This document shows, one piece after another, positions 16,626 to 25,328 of a stretch of DNA of 64,000 nt. A program made the position numbers and the translations under genes. The DNA lies in NCBI RefSeq assembly GCF_900105025.1, contig NZ_LT629759.1, positions 248,001-312,000 of the forward strand, in the 5' to 3' direction. The stretch's first letter is position 1. Each line of letters starts with the position of its first letter. This DNA comes from Parafannyhessea umbonata (lineage in GTDB: Bacteria > Actinomycetota > Coriobacteriia > Coriobacteriales > Atopobiaceae). A model generated the notes under the pieces. It was given only the letters and a program-made list of their open reading frames with translations. It was not told the DNA's origin and did no database searches.

Positions 16626-17012
16626 ATGGCGGACCAGACCAAGAGCGAGGACCCGCGCGAGCTGTTTGGCATGTACCTCGCGCACGTGGGCATCAATGCC
16701 GAGACCGAGGAAGACGTGGAGAAGATCGTGGGAGACTTCCAGCGCCTGATGGGACTTGCGCGCATGGAGATTGCCCCGGCGTCCCTCTTCGCGAGCGACT
16801 ACATCGAGGTCATGAGACCTGGTCGCGGGCGTGGGACGAAGGGTCACATCGGCTTCCATGTGGACGACATCGACGCGGCGGAGAAGTGGTTCGAGGCGCG
16901 TGGCTTCAAGATCAACGAGTCATCGCGCGTGCTGAAGGACGGAAAGACCTTCCTGGTCTACTTCCAGGAGGAGATCGCGGGGTTTGCCATCCACCTGACC
17001 GTCCAGAAGTAA
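16626..17012 (+). CDS. VOC (glyoxalase-fold) superfamily protein
   Basis: This 128-residue protein has a vicinal-oxygen-chelate-like module: GHIGFHVDDIDAAEKWFEAR about residues 72-91, followed by a strand with FQEEIAG and FAIHL. The enzymatic role is not assignable. The ATG at 16626 follows AAGGGGG. Its stop codon lies inside the first unit of a 17-base tandem repeat, and a strong terminator follows. Confidence 0.6.
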   Translation: MADQTKSEDPRELFGMYLAHVGINAETEEDVEKIVGDFQRLMGLARMEIAPASLFASDYIEVMRPGRGRGTKGHIGFHVDDIDAAEKWFEARGFKINESSRVLKDGKTFLVYFQEEIAGFAIHLTVQK

Positions 17013-17057
17013 CGAGCAACAAGAAGTAACGAGCAGCAAGAAGTAACGAGCAGTAAT
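17007..17057 (+). repeat. 17-base unit repeated three times across a stop codon
   Basis: The unit AAGTAACGAGCARCAAG occurs at 17007, 17024 and 17041 (the last copy degenerate at its end). The VOC stop codon TAA lies in unit 1. The period is not a multiple of three, so the repeat is not coding downstream. It reads like slippage expansion just before the terminator. Confidence 0.85.
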
Positions 17058-17061
17058 GAGA

Positions 17062-17097
17062 GGGGCGCCGCATCCACTGGATGCGGCGCCCCTTCTT
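17062..17097 (+). terminator. Strong Rho-independent terminator after the VOC gene
   Basis: Perfect 14-base arms GGGGCGCCGCATCC and GGATGCGGCGCCCC with a 3-base loop, then TTCTT. Confidence 0.8.
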
Positions 17098-17124
17098 GGG
17101 CGGTGTGCGTTGGGGTGGGAGGGT

Positions 17125-17140
17125 GCGTTCTTCTCGGCTG
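17125..17140 (+). repeat. Intergenic motif copy GCGTTCTTCTCGGCTG
   Basis: Recurring motif variant in a convergent gap, beyond the terminator of the VOC gene. Confidence 0.4.
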
Positions 17141-17178
17141 CGTTATGGTTCGTTGGTGTCACGGGTCACATAGCCTAA

Positions 17179-17208
17179 CACAAGCAGCGAAGCGCGGCCG
17201 AGCTTGTG
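17179..17208 (-). terminator. Hairpin downstream of the first amino-acid-binding lipoprotein
   Basis: Arms CACAAGC and GCTTGTG enclose a GC-rich inner stem. It starts about 33 bases after the stop on the minus strand and is followed by TTAGG, a weak T tail. Confidence 0.45.
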
Positions 17209-17240
17209 ACAGTGTCGCATATGCGCAGGTGGTTGAGTCG

Positions 17241-18083
17241 CTAGATTGTCGTGCCGAACCACTTCTGCTCGAGCGCGTCCATGGTGCCGTCGCTCTTGAG
17301 CTCCTTCAGGGCCTTGTTGATGGCCTTGGTGAGACCGGGATTCTTCTTGCTGACGACGATGCCGTACTGCTCGCCGGTCGGAATCTCGCCACCCTCGGGA
17401 ATCTGGAGGTCACCGTAGGCCTGCTTGATCTCGTAGCTGGTGACGGGGAGGTCTGCGACGCACGCGTTGTACAGGCCCGTCTGGACGCCGGTCATGGCCT
17501 GGATGATGTCGTCCAGGGGGACGACGGTGGCCTTGGGCAGGTTCTCCTGCGCCCAGGACTCGCCGGTGGTGCCGGACTGTACCGCGATTTGCATGCCCTT
17601 GGCGTTGAGCTGCTCCTGCGTGGTGGCTGTGGAGCCCTTCTTCACGACGATGGACTGGTTGGAGTCCAGGTACGGCTTGGTGAAGTCTATCTCCTTCTTG
17701 CGGTCGTCCGTGATGGTGATGGCGCCGATGGAGACGTCCGCCTTGCCGCCCTGCTTGATGGTGGGGACGATGGTATCGAACTGGACGGAGGGAAGGATCC
17801 GCGGCTTGAGCTTGAGCTTCTTGCAGATGGCCTTGTAGACGTCCACGTCGAAGCCCTCGAAGTCGCCGGTCTTCTCGTTCATGGAGACGAAGGGCGGGAA
17901 GTAGAAGTTGGAGATCATGGTGAGCTTGCCGGACTTGACCAGGGTGTAGCCGGAGCTGGACGTCGCGGACGAGGTGGTGCCGGAGGAGCCGCAGGCGGCA
18001 AGCGAGCCAGAGAGGGCTATGCCTGCGGCGCCGAGGCCGCAGAGCTGGACGAAGTCGCGACGAGACATGGTGTTGAGCTTCAT
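17241..18083 (-). CDS. Amino-acid ABC transporter substrate-binding lipoprotein
   Basis: This 280-residue family-3 solute-binding protein has an N-terminal signal with SRRDF, a hydrophobic stretch and lipobox LAAC, then a Ser/Gly linker. Family features: FPPF, EGFDVDVYKAICKKL, VPTIKQGGKADVSIGAITIT, FTKPYLDSNQS and VQSGTTGES. It should bind a polar amino acid outside the membrane. It is about half identical by eye to the next gene upstream, from which it is separated by 93 bases. No permease or ATPase gene is adjacent, so it must use a transporter encoded elsewhere. Confidence 0.88.
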   Translation of the reverse strand: MKLNTMSRRDFVQLCGLGAAGIALSGSLAACGSSGTTSSATSSSGYTLVKSGKLTMISNFYFPPFVSMNEKTGDFEGFDVDVYKAICKKLKLKPRILPSVQFDTIVPTIKQGGKADVSIGAITITDDRKKEIDFTKPYLDSNQSIVVKKGSTATTQEQLNAKGMQIAVQSGTTGESWAQENLPKATVVPLDDIIQAMTGVQTGLYNACVADLPVTSYEIKQAYGDLQIPEGGEIPTGEQYGIVVSKKNPGLTKAINKALKELKSDGTMDALEQKWFGTTI

Positions 18084-18176
18084 GCTCCTGTTCCTTCCTT
18101 TGGATGGTGCAGTCTGGGGTGGCCACCCGTGTGGACGGGCGACCGGGACGAGCGACGCGCTGTCGGTGTGGTGTGG

Positions 18177-19076
18177 CTACAGCGTGGTGCCAAACCACTT
18201 CTTCTGGAGCGTGTCCATGGTGCCGTCGTCCTTGAGCGCCTTGATGGCGGCGTCGAGGTCCTTGCGCAGCTTGACGTTCTTCTTGCTGACGACGATGCCG
18301 TACTGCTCGCCCGTGGCGATCTGGAGGTCGACCTGGAGATCGGTGTAGGACTTGGTGCACAGGTACGAAGCGACGGGAAGGTCGAGCACCGCCGCGTTGT
18401 AGAGGCCCGACTGGACGCCGGTCATGGCCTGGATCGCATCGTCCAGGGGAACGCACGTGGCCTTGGGGAGGTTCTCCTTCACCCACGACTCGCCGGTGGT
18501 GCCGGACTGGACCGCGACCTGCTTGTCCTTGGTGTTGAGCGCATCCTCGCTCACCTTGCCGTCCGCCTTGCGGTTGACGAGCCCCTGGTTGGAGTTGAGA
18601 TACGGTTTCGTGAAGTCGATCTCCTTCTTGCGGTCGTCCGTGATGGTGAACGCGGAGACGCCGACATCGGCCTTACCGCCCTGCTTGATGAGGGGGATGA
18701 TGGTGTCGAACTTTGTCGCGGGCAGCCACTCCATGGTGAGGCCGAGCTTCTTGGCGAGGGCGTCCATCATGTCGATCTCGAAGCCCTCGGGCTTGGTGCC
18801 GCCGTCGGGGATGGACTCAAGCGGGGGATAGGACATGTCCGACACGCCGATGAGGGTGCCCTTCTTGGCGAGGATGTACTCCTTGGTGCCTTTGGAGGAC
18901 GCGCTCGATGCGGATTCGGAGGAACCAGAGTCGGACTTGGGGCTGCCGCCACAGCCCGCGAGCAGGCTGATGGTGCCCATGCCAGCGATCCCGAGTCCAC
19001 AGAGGTTGACGAACTGGCGCCTTGACATGCCGTGGTCTGTAGCGGTTTCTGTGACGTTCTGGATCTTGTTCTGCAT
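18177..19076 (-). CDS. Amino-acid ABC transporter substrate-binding lipoprotein, paralogue
   Basis: This 299-residue family-3 binding protein has SRRQF in its signal sequence, lipobox LAGC and a Ser-rich linker. It keeps the same landmarks as its neighbour (PLIKQGGKADVGVSAFTIT, FTKPYLNSNQG, VQSGTTGESW). Differences around the ligand pocket suggest a different amino acid. The ATG at 19076 follows GGGACGGAG; upstream ATGs in frame have no such site. It is the first gene of the pair. The 360-base AT-rich gap upstream is shared with the divergent TetR gene. Confidence 0.87.
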   Translation of the reverse strand: MQNKIQNVTETATDHGMSRRQFVNLCGLGIAGMGTISLLAGCGGSPKSDSGSSESASSASSKGTKEYILAKKGTLIGVSDMSYPPLESIPDGGTKPEGFEIDMMDALAKKLGLTMEWLPATKFDTIIPLIKQGGKADVGVSAFTITDDRKKEIDFTKPYLNSNQGLVNRKADGKVSEDALNTKDKQVAVQSGTTGESWVKENLPKATCVPLDDAIQAMTGVQSGLYNAAVLDLPVASYLCTKSYTDLQVDLQIATGEQYGIVVSKKNVKLRKDLDAAIKALKDDGTMDTLQKKWFGTTL

Positions 19077-19468
19077 GATTGCTCCGTCCCTATTTACTTT
19101 CGCGGCGATCGTCTTTGTTGCCACGCTGGTAGCGCCCGGGGGTTGCTCCGTGCGTTGCACGAGAGTATCGACGTTTGCGCATCAACTGGCTCGCGAAACG
19201 GCACATTCGTAACAGGACGGTTATATTAGACGCCTTGAATTACATAAATACAGATTACTATTGCCGTTGGATTTCATATTAGTGCATGCATAGCGAACGA
19301 AAGCGTTATCCGCGCTTTACGTGGGGGCGATGGGCGGGCGAGATTCCGCATCGGCCTAACTGTGCCAGTTGCGTGATTGGCGCGAGGCGGAGGAACGGTT
19401 CTTCTCAGATTGTGTAATACTACACAAGCTGTGAAATATTGCGCACGTTGAGCAAGAATGTGAGGCAC
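19077..19468. other. AT-rich divergent promoter region
   Basis: This 392-base gap has no gene. It is AT-rich around 19210-19300, has a motif copy at 19395-19410 and the TetR palindrome at 19410-19427. Confidence 0.6.
19410..19427. promoter_or_regulatory. Perfect palindrome, probable TetR operator
   Basis: TTGTGTA-ATAC-TACACAA is an 18-base perfect inverted repeat 41 bases before the TetR ATG. Its size and symmetry suit a TetR dimer, so autoregulation of the TetR-dehydratase operon is likely. Confidence 0.7.
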
Positions 19469-20194
19469 ATGGGCAAGACCATCATGCATGGTGCCGCGAC
19501 GGGCAGGAGGACGCCCTCCGCAACGGTGGACCGCAGGTCCGCGCGGACGCGTCGGGCGCTGCGCGACGCGCTTGCGGCGGAGATCCAGGCGACGGGTGAC
19601 CTGTCGCAGGTGACCGTGACCGCCGTGACCGAGCGGGCGGACGTGACGAGGCGGACGTTCTACTCTCACTTTCGCGACATCCAGGACCTGGTGAACCAGA
19701 CCGAGGAGGAGACGATCGCCGACCTGCGCGGGCTGGTTGGGGACATTTCCCGCGTGGACCTTGAGCAGCTGGAGCGCGCCATCGCGGACATGGAGCCGTG
19801 CCCCGGCTCCGTCGAGCTGCTGCAGTACTTCAAGGACCGGGGCCTGTACCTGGGGGCGCTTCTGGGCAAGGGCGGCGACCCGGCGTTTGCGCAGCGCATC
19901 AAGGACATGGTGCGCAGCGTCGTGACGGATCGCGCGCTGGACGGCCTGGACGCCCGTGCCATGGGGTCGTTCTTCGACTACTACCTGACATTTGCGGTCA
20001 GCGCCGAGGTGGGCGTCCTCGTGGAGTGGCTCACCGGTGGCATGCGCGAGAGCGTGGGCGTGATGGCACGCCTGATGACGGCGCTCATGTTTGTGCGTCC
20101 CGGCGACCTGTACGGCCGTCCCATCGACTTTGACGTTCCGAAGTTCGCGATAGGCCTTGGCCTGTTGAATCTTAAGGAGAGAAACGATGACTAA
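19469..20194 (+). CDS. TetR/AcrR family transcriptional regulator
   Basis: This 241-residue regulator has an N-terminal helix-turn-helix of the TetR type (VTVTAVTERADVTRRTFYSHF) and a C-terminal ligand/dimer domain ending near residue 220. The start is uncertain: ATG at 19469 (GAGG just upstream) is preferred to TTG at 19439. Its last codons overlap the start of the huge dehydratase gene by 8 bases, so the two are co-expressed. It probably binds the palindrome at 19410-19427 and responds to an acyl-CoA or related ligand (inference). Confidence 0.85.
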   Translation: MGKTIMHGAATGRRTPSATVDRRSARTRRALRDALAAEIQATGDLSQVTVTAVTERADVTRRTFYSHFRDIQDLVNQTEEETIADLRGLVGDISRVDLEQLERAIADMEPCPGSVELLQYFKDRGLYLGALLGKGGDPAFAQRIKDMVRSVVTDRALDGLDARAMGSFFDYYLTFAVSAEVGVLVEWLTGGMRESVGVMARLMTALMFVRPGDLYGRPIDFDVPKFAIGLGLLNLKERNDD

Positions 20195-23100
20195 CACCGC
20201 AGATTCGAACGCCCGCCAGGCGGAGTCAAGGCAGGCCGTGGAGCTGAAGCAGGTAGACGCCGAGCTGAGCCCGAAAAACCCCATCGACCTTACGCACGCA
20301 CACCTGCGCCTGGGCATCGACGTGGGCTCGACCACGGTGAAGCTTGCCGTGATCGACGACAACGACAACCTGATCTACGCGAACTACGAGCGCCACCACA
20401 CCGACGTGAAGGCGACGGCGAAGCAGGTGTTCCAGAAGGCGGAGCGCGCCCTGGGCAACGTGCCCATGCGCGTGTCCATCACCGGATCCGGCGGCATGCT
20501 GCTGGCGCAGTGGCTGGGAGTGGAGTTTGTGCAGGAGGTCATCGCGTCGAAGCACGCCGTCGAGGCGCTTATTCCGCAGACGGACTGCGCCATCGAGCTC
20601 GGTGGCGAGGACGCGAAGATCATCTACTTCGACAACGGCATCGAGCAGCGCATGAACGGCACGTGCGCAGGCGGAACCGGCGCGTTCATCGACCAGATGG
20701 CATCCCTCATGGAGACGGACGCCACCGGCCTGAACGAGCTTGCGAAGGGCGCGACGCACATATACCCCATCGCGAGCCGTTGCGGCGTGTTCGCGAAGTC
20801 TGACGTGCAGCCGCTCCTGAACGAGGGCGCCGCGCGCGAGGACGTCGCGGCCTCCATCTTCCAGGCCGTCGCGAACCAGACCGTATCCGGCCTGGCGTGC
20901 GGACACCCCATACGTGGGTATGTGGCGTTTCTCGGCGGACCTTTGCAGTACCTCTCCGAACTGCGCAAGCGCTTCTATAAGACGCTGAAGCTGGACGAGG
21001 AGCACCGCATCGTGCCGAAAAACGCCCACCTCTTCGTGGCGACGGGCGCGGCGCTGGCCGGCGAGAGCGACAAGTACGTCACGTTCGAGAAGGTCATAAG
21101 CGACCTGGAGAACCTGGGCGACACGCAGGGCACCGAGGTTGCGCGCCTGGACCCCCTGTTTGCGACCGAGGACGACTACCGCGAGTTCAAGGAGCGCCAC
21201 GACAAGCAGGTGGTGCAGAAGGGCAGCCTGGCCGACTACCACGGCCGCGTGTTCATTGGTCTGGATGCCGGCTCCACCACGATGAAGGCCGCCGTGGTGG
21301 GCGAGGACGGCGAGCTGCTGTACACGTGGTACGACAACAACAACGGCGACGTGCTGGGTACGGCCCGCAAGATCATGGACGACATCTACGACCACCTGAA
21401 CGACGACTGCGTGGTTGGTCACGTGACGACGACGGGCTACGGCGAGGGCATCCTGATCGAGGCGCTGGGCGCGGACTCCGGCGAGATCGAGACGGTGGCG
21501 CACCTGCGCGGCGCCAAGGCCTTCGTGCCCGACGTGAACTTCATCCTGGACATTGGCGGCCAGGACATGAAGTGCCTACAGGTTCGCGGCGGCATCATCG
21601 AGCACATCAGCCTGAACGAGGCGTGCTCCTCTGGCTGCGGCAGCTTCATCGCGAACTTCGCGGACTCCATGGGCATGACCGTCCAGGAGTTTGCCGCCGC
21701 TGCCGTGAAGGGCGAGCACCCCGTTGACCTGGGCAGCCGCTGCACCGTGTTCATGAACTCTCGCGTGAAGCAGGCCCAGAAGGAGGGCGCTACCATAGGC
21801 GACGTGGCCGCCGGCCTTTCCTACTCCGTGATCAAGAATGCGCTCTTCAAGGTCATCAAGCTGCGCGACTACGACGAGATCGGCAAGTACGTGGTGGTGC
21901 AGGGCGGCACGTTCATGAGCGACGCGACGCTGCGCGCCTTCGAGCTGCTCACGGGCCGCGAGGTGATTAGGCCCGACATCGCCGGCACGATGGGCGCGTA
22001 CGGAGCGGCTCTTCTCGCCCGCGACCGCGCCGGTGCGGCGGGGACCTCCGGCCTGCTCTCGCGCGAGGAGATCGACAACCTGAAGGTGAAGCACACCAAC
22101 GCGCACTGCGGGCGCTGCTCCAACAACTGCCTGCTGACCATCAACAGCTTTGGCAACGGCCGCCGCTTCATCACGGGCAACCGCTGCGAGAAGGGCTCCG
22201 GCAAGCCCAGGAGCGAGCAGTCCAAGGCCCCGAACCTCTTCGAGTTCAAGAACCGCCTGCTGTTTGACCGCGAGAGCCTGCCGGCCGATGAGGCCCCGCG
22301 CGGCACCGTGGGCATCCCGCGCGCGCTGAACATGTACGAGAACTACCCGTTCTGGCACACGTTCTTCACGAAGCTGGGCTTCAGCGTGGTGCTGAGCGAC
22401 AAGACCACCCGCAAGACCTACGAGGCCGGCACGGAGTCCATGCCGTCCGAGTCCGTGTGCTACCCGGCGAAGCTTTCCCACGGCCACATCATGAACCTTC
22501 TTGAGAAGGACCCCGACTTCATCTGGATGCCGTGCATTCGCTGGGAGCGCCAGGAGGACGACACCGCAACGAACCACTACAACTGCCCGATCGTGATGAG
22601 CTACCCGCAGGCGCTGGGGCTGAACGTGGACGAGCTTTCCGCGCCCGGCGTGGAGTACCTGGACCCGTTCATCCCGTACGACGACAAGAGCGAGCTGAAG
22701 CGCAGGCTGTACGAGATCCTGCAGGTGGAGCGCAAGGAGGACGCCGAGGCGGGCAAGGGCCGCTTCAGGGGCCCGGACCTGACGCGCGCCGAGGTGGACG
22801 CCGCCGTGAACGCCGCCTGGGAGGAGGACCTCGCGTTCAAGGACGCGATGCACCGCAAGGGCGACGAGACCCTGAAGTGGATCGAGGACAACGACGCGCA
22901 TGGCATCGTGCTGGCGGGCCGCCCGTACCACAACGACGGCGAAATCAACCACGCCATCCCCGAGATGCTGCACGGCTTTGGCTTCGCGGTGCTGACGGAG
23001 GACTCCGTGGCGCACAAGATGTCGCCCGAGCGGCCCATCCGCGTGGTCGACCAGTGGATGTACCACAGCCGCCTGTACCGCGCCGCGCGCTTTGTGGCGA

Positions 23101-24980
23101 TGCGCAACGACCTTGACATGATCCAGCTGCAGAGCTTTGGCTGCGGACTGGACGCCCTCACGACCGACGAGGTGCAGGAGATCCTGGAGGCCTCGGGCAA
23201 GATCTACACCGTGCTCAAGATCGACGAGGTGTCCAACCTGGGCGCCGCGCGCATCCGCGTGCGCTCGCTCATGGCGGCGCTGAAGGAGGAGCGCGCAGAG
23301 CTGGAGCGCAAGACCGCTGCCGGCACGGCCGTCGAGGAGGCGCCGGTGGGCGTACACATGGCGGACGGCTCGCTCGAGCAGGCGCGCCAGACGGACCTGA
23401 GCCGTCGCACGCCCGTGTACCGCAAGGCCCAGAGCGCCGCGTTCAAGAAGGTGCGCTACACCAAGGAGATGCAGGCCGAGGGCTACACCATCCTCGCGCC
23501 GCAGATGAGCCCCATCCACTTCGAGATCGTGGAGCAGCTGCTTCGCTCCGCCGGCTACAACCTGGTGCTGCTGCCGTCCGTCGACCACAAGGCCGTCGAC
23601 ACGGGCCTTAAGTACGTGAACAACGACATCTGCTACCCGTCCATCCTGGTGACGGGCCAGATCATGGAGGCCGTGCTCTCTGGCAAGTACGACCTGAGCC
23701 GCACGGCGGTGCTCATTAGCCAGACCGGCGGCGGCTGCCGTGCCACCAACTACATCGCGCTCATCCGCAAGGCGCTGAAGGACTCCGGGCATGCGGACAT
23801 CCCCGTCATCTCGCTTTCCGTCGCGGGCGGACTCGACGAGGACAACCCGGGATGGAACATCCTGAAGCCGGGGCTGCTGAAGCGCGCGGTGTACGCCCTT
23901 CTCTACGGGGACCTTCTGATGAAGTGCCTGTATCGCACCCGACCGTACGAGGCGGAGAAGGGCGCGGCGGACCGCGAGTACGAGTTCTTCATGAGTCGCG
24001 TGAAGGCCGAGATCGGCGGCATGGGTCGTCGCGAGTTCTATCGCCTCTGCGAGGACACCATCCGCTCGTTCGACCGGCTGCCTTTGGTGAACGACCGCAG
24101 CAAGCCGCGCGTGGGCGTGGTGGGCGAGATCCTGGTGAAGTTCCACCCGACGGCGAACAACCAGGTGGTGAAGGTCATCGAGAACGAGGGTTGCGAGGCG
24201 GACGTGCCCGGCCTTGTGGACTTCTTCCTGTTTGGCGTCTCGAACCAGGTGAACATGAACCGCGAGCTTGGCACGAAGGCCGTGAGCCGCGTGACGCACA
24301 AGGGTGCCATCGACTTCTTGGAGGGCATGCGCAAGCCCATCAACAAGATGCTGGAGGCGTCCGAGCGCTTCGAGCCGTACGGCGGCATCTTCGAGCTTGC
24401 GGCGAAGGCGTCCGAGGTCCTGTCGCTGTGCAACACGATGGGCGAGGGCTGGCTCTTGACCGCCGAGATGTGCGACCTCATCGAGAGCGGCACGCCGAAC
24501 ATCATCGTGTGCTCGCCGTTTGCGTGCCTGCCGAACCACGTGGTGGGCAAGTCCGTCATTAAGCGCCTGCGCCAGATGCACCACGAGAGCAACATCGTGG
24601 CGGTCGACTACGACCCCGGTGCGTCCGAGGTGAACCAGCTTAACCGCATCAAGCTGATGATCAGCGTGGCGAAGGAGAACTTCAAGCAGGCTCAGGCCGC
24701 CGGTGATCCTAACGCAAAGTTCACGCTGACGAACGAGGACGACCCGACGAAGCGTGTGATCCCGAACTTCGAGGAGTACGGCCGCCTGCGCCGCAAGGGC
24801 GAGCTGGAGGACCACATCGTGAATGAGGGTGCTCCCGTGAGCGGCGGCTACGCGGCCTATGGCACGATGGTGGACGAGGACGGCGGCGTCACCGTGGGCA
24901 GGGGAGAGGGACGCATCCACCTTACCCGCGAGCAGTTGGACGCGATCGAGGACGCGAAGCGCCGCGCCGGTGTGAGGTAG
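20187..24980 (+). CDS. Giant 2-hydroxyacyl-CoA dehydratase activase/dehydratase fusion
   Basis: This 1597-residue protein fuses two ASKHA activase domains, a DUF2229 region and an HgdB-like dehydratase-type region. Activase 1 begins LGIDVGSTT (about 42) with cluster cysteines C160 (GTCAGGTGAF) and C199. Activase 2 begins FIGLDAGSTT (about 356) with C480/C484 and C519. A Cys-rich link (CGRCSNNC, then NRCEKGSG) lies near 645-675, followed by IPRALNMYENYPFW and the SESVCYPAKLSHGH stretch. The last third has NDICYPSILVTGQ and QTGGGCRATNY. Activases use ATP to drive very low-potential electrons from an Fe-S cluster into a partner; the substrate here is unknown. It lies in one operon with TetR and has AAGGAG before its ATG. 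Confidence 0.85.
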   Translation: MTNTADSNARQAESRQAVELKQVDAELSPKNPIDLTHAHLRLGIDVGSTTVKLAVIDDNDNLIYANYERHHTDVKATAKQVFQKAERALGNVPMRVSITGSGGMLLAQWLGVEFVQEVIASKHAVEALIPQTDCAIELGGEDAKIIYFDNGIEQRMNGTCAGGTGAFIDQMASLMETDATGLNELAKGATHIYPIASRCGVFAKSDVQPLLNEGAAREDVAASIFQAVANQTVSGLACGHPIRGYVAFLGGPLQYLSELRKRFYKTLKLDEEHRIVPKNAHLFVATGAALAGESDKYVTFEKVISDLENLGDTQGTEVARLDPLFATEDDYREFKERHDKQVVQKGSLADYHGRVFIGLDAGSTTMKAAVVGEDGELLYTWYDNNNGDVLGTARKIMDDIYDHLNDDCVVGHVTTTGYGEGILIEALGADSGEIETVAHLRGAKAFVPDVNFILDIGGQDMKCLQVRGGIIEHISLNEACSSGCGSFIANFADSMGMTVQEFAAAAVKGEHPVDLGSRCTVFMNSRVKQAQKEGATIGDVAAGLSYSVIKNALFKVIKLRDYDEIGKYVVVQGGTFMSDATLRAFELLTGREVIRPDIAGTMGAYGAALLARDRAGAAGTSGLLSREEIDNLKVKHTNAHCGRCSNNCLLTINSFGNGRRFITGNRCEKGSGKPRSEQSKAPNLFEFKNRLLFDRESLPADEAPRGTVGIPRALNMYENYPFWHTFFTKLGFSVVLSDKTTRKTYEAGTESMPSESVCYPAKLSHGHIMNLLEKDPDFIWMPCIRWERQEDDTATNHYNCPIVMSYPQALGLNVDELSAPGVEYLDPFIPYDDKSELKRRLYEILQVERKEDAEAGKGRFRGPDLTRAEVDAAVNAAWEEDLAFKDAMHRKGDETLKWIEDNDAHGIVLAGRPYHNDGEINHAIPEMLHGFGFAVLTEDSVAHKMSPERPIRVVDQWMYHSRLYRAARFVAMRNDLDMIQLQSFGCGLDALTTDEVQEILEASGKIYTVLKIDEVSNLGAARIRVRSLMAALKEERAELERKTAAGTAVEEAPVGVHMADGSLEQARQTDLSRRTPVYRKAQSAAFKKVRYTKEMQAEGYTILAPQMSPIHFEIVEQLLRSAGYNLVLLPSVDHKAVDTGLKYVNNDICYPSILVTGQIMEAVLSGKYDLSRTAVLISQTGGGCRATNYIALIRKALKDSGHADIPVISLSVAGGLDEDNPGWNILKPGLLKRAVYALLYGDLLMKCLYRTRPYEAEKGAADREYEFFMSRVKAEIGGMGRREFYRLCEDTIRSFDRLPLVNDRSKPRVGVVGEILVKFHPTANNQVVKVIENEGCEADVPGLVDFFLFGVSNQVNMNRELGTKAVSRVTHKGAIDFLEGMRKPINKMLEASERFEPYGGIFELAAKASEVLSLCNTMGEGWLLTAEMCDLIESGTPNIIVCSPFACLPNHVVGKSVIKRLRQMHHESNIVAVDYDPGASEVNQLNRIKLMISVAKENFKQAQAAGDPNAKFTLTNEDDPTKRVIPNFEEYGRLRRKGELEDHIVNEGAPVSGGYAAYGTMVDEDGGVTVGRGEGRIHLTREQLDAIEDAKRRAGVR

Positions 24981-25061
24981 CGGCGCAGCACCGCTGCGGG
25001 ACCGCCGTGGTGGCGCGGCGGAATCGTGCCGGGGCACCTCCGCGGGACCGTGGCGGCCTGT

Positions 25062-25145
25062 CTCAGGTGATGCAGCCAATTCCTCAGGCGACGTCGCCTG
25101 TGCCTCAGACGACGTTGCCTGAGCCGCAACCGACGTTGTCTGAGA
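25062..25145. repeat. Four 21-base tandem units containing palindromes
   Basis: Units start at 25062, 25083, 25104 and 25125. Unit 2 contains the perfect palindrome CAGGCGACGTCGCCTG (25085-25100); units 3 and 4 are imperfect versions. The same core recurs inside the hairpin at 25209-25244. Being 21 bases long, the unit would encode a seven-residue PQ-T repeat in one frame, but that frame has no ribosome-binding site. Confidence 0.8.
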
Positions 25146-25149
25146 TTGT

Positions 25150-25163
25150 GTCCTTCTCGGCTG
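25150..25163 (+). repeat. Intergenic motif copy GTCCTTCTCGGCTG
   Basis: Recurring motif variant in a convergent gap, in the sense of the dehydratase gene. Confidence 0.4.
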
Positions 25164-25208
25164 TTTTAGTGTGTTTACCTGCGGATACGTGGGAATGTGC
25201 GTGAAAGT

Positions 25209-25244
25209 GAGCCCTCCTCAGGCGACGTCGCTTGAGGAGGGCTC
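25209..25244. terminator. Long palindromic hairpin between convergent genes
   Basis: Two 18-base arms (GAGCCCTCCTCAGGCGAC and its complement with one G-T wobble) meet with no spacer. It lies between the dehydratase gene and a convergent membrane-protein gene and probably ends transcription in both directions. There is no long T tract. The centre copies the palindrome in the upstream 21-base repeats. Confidence 0.6.
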
Positions 25245-25328
25245 TGTGGTGTGAGGCGTGAGGTGGCGCGTGTGCCAAGCGCGCGTTCGCAAGGCCGCGT
25301 CGTGCGGGGAGTCGTGGCCGTGCGCGGC

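Noticed and set aside
22008-22024. CTTCTCGCCC motif inside the dehydratase gene
   Set aside because: It encodes a normal Ala-Leu-Leu-Ala-Arg stretch in a conserved frame, so treated as chance; likewise copies at 1062, 29628, 57880 and 60170.
21576-25079. 1167-codon open frame opposite the dehydratase fusion
   Set aside because: Shadow of the third-position GC bias of the opposite gene; composition is Arg/His/Ala/Val-rich with no motif.
25007-25204. Small frame encoding heptad PQ-T repeats
   Set aside because: No ribosome-binding site before the GTG and a period of 21 bases explains the repeats; kept as a DNA repeat.
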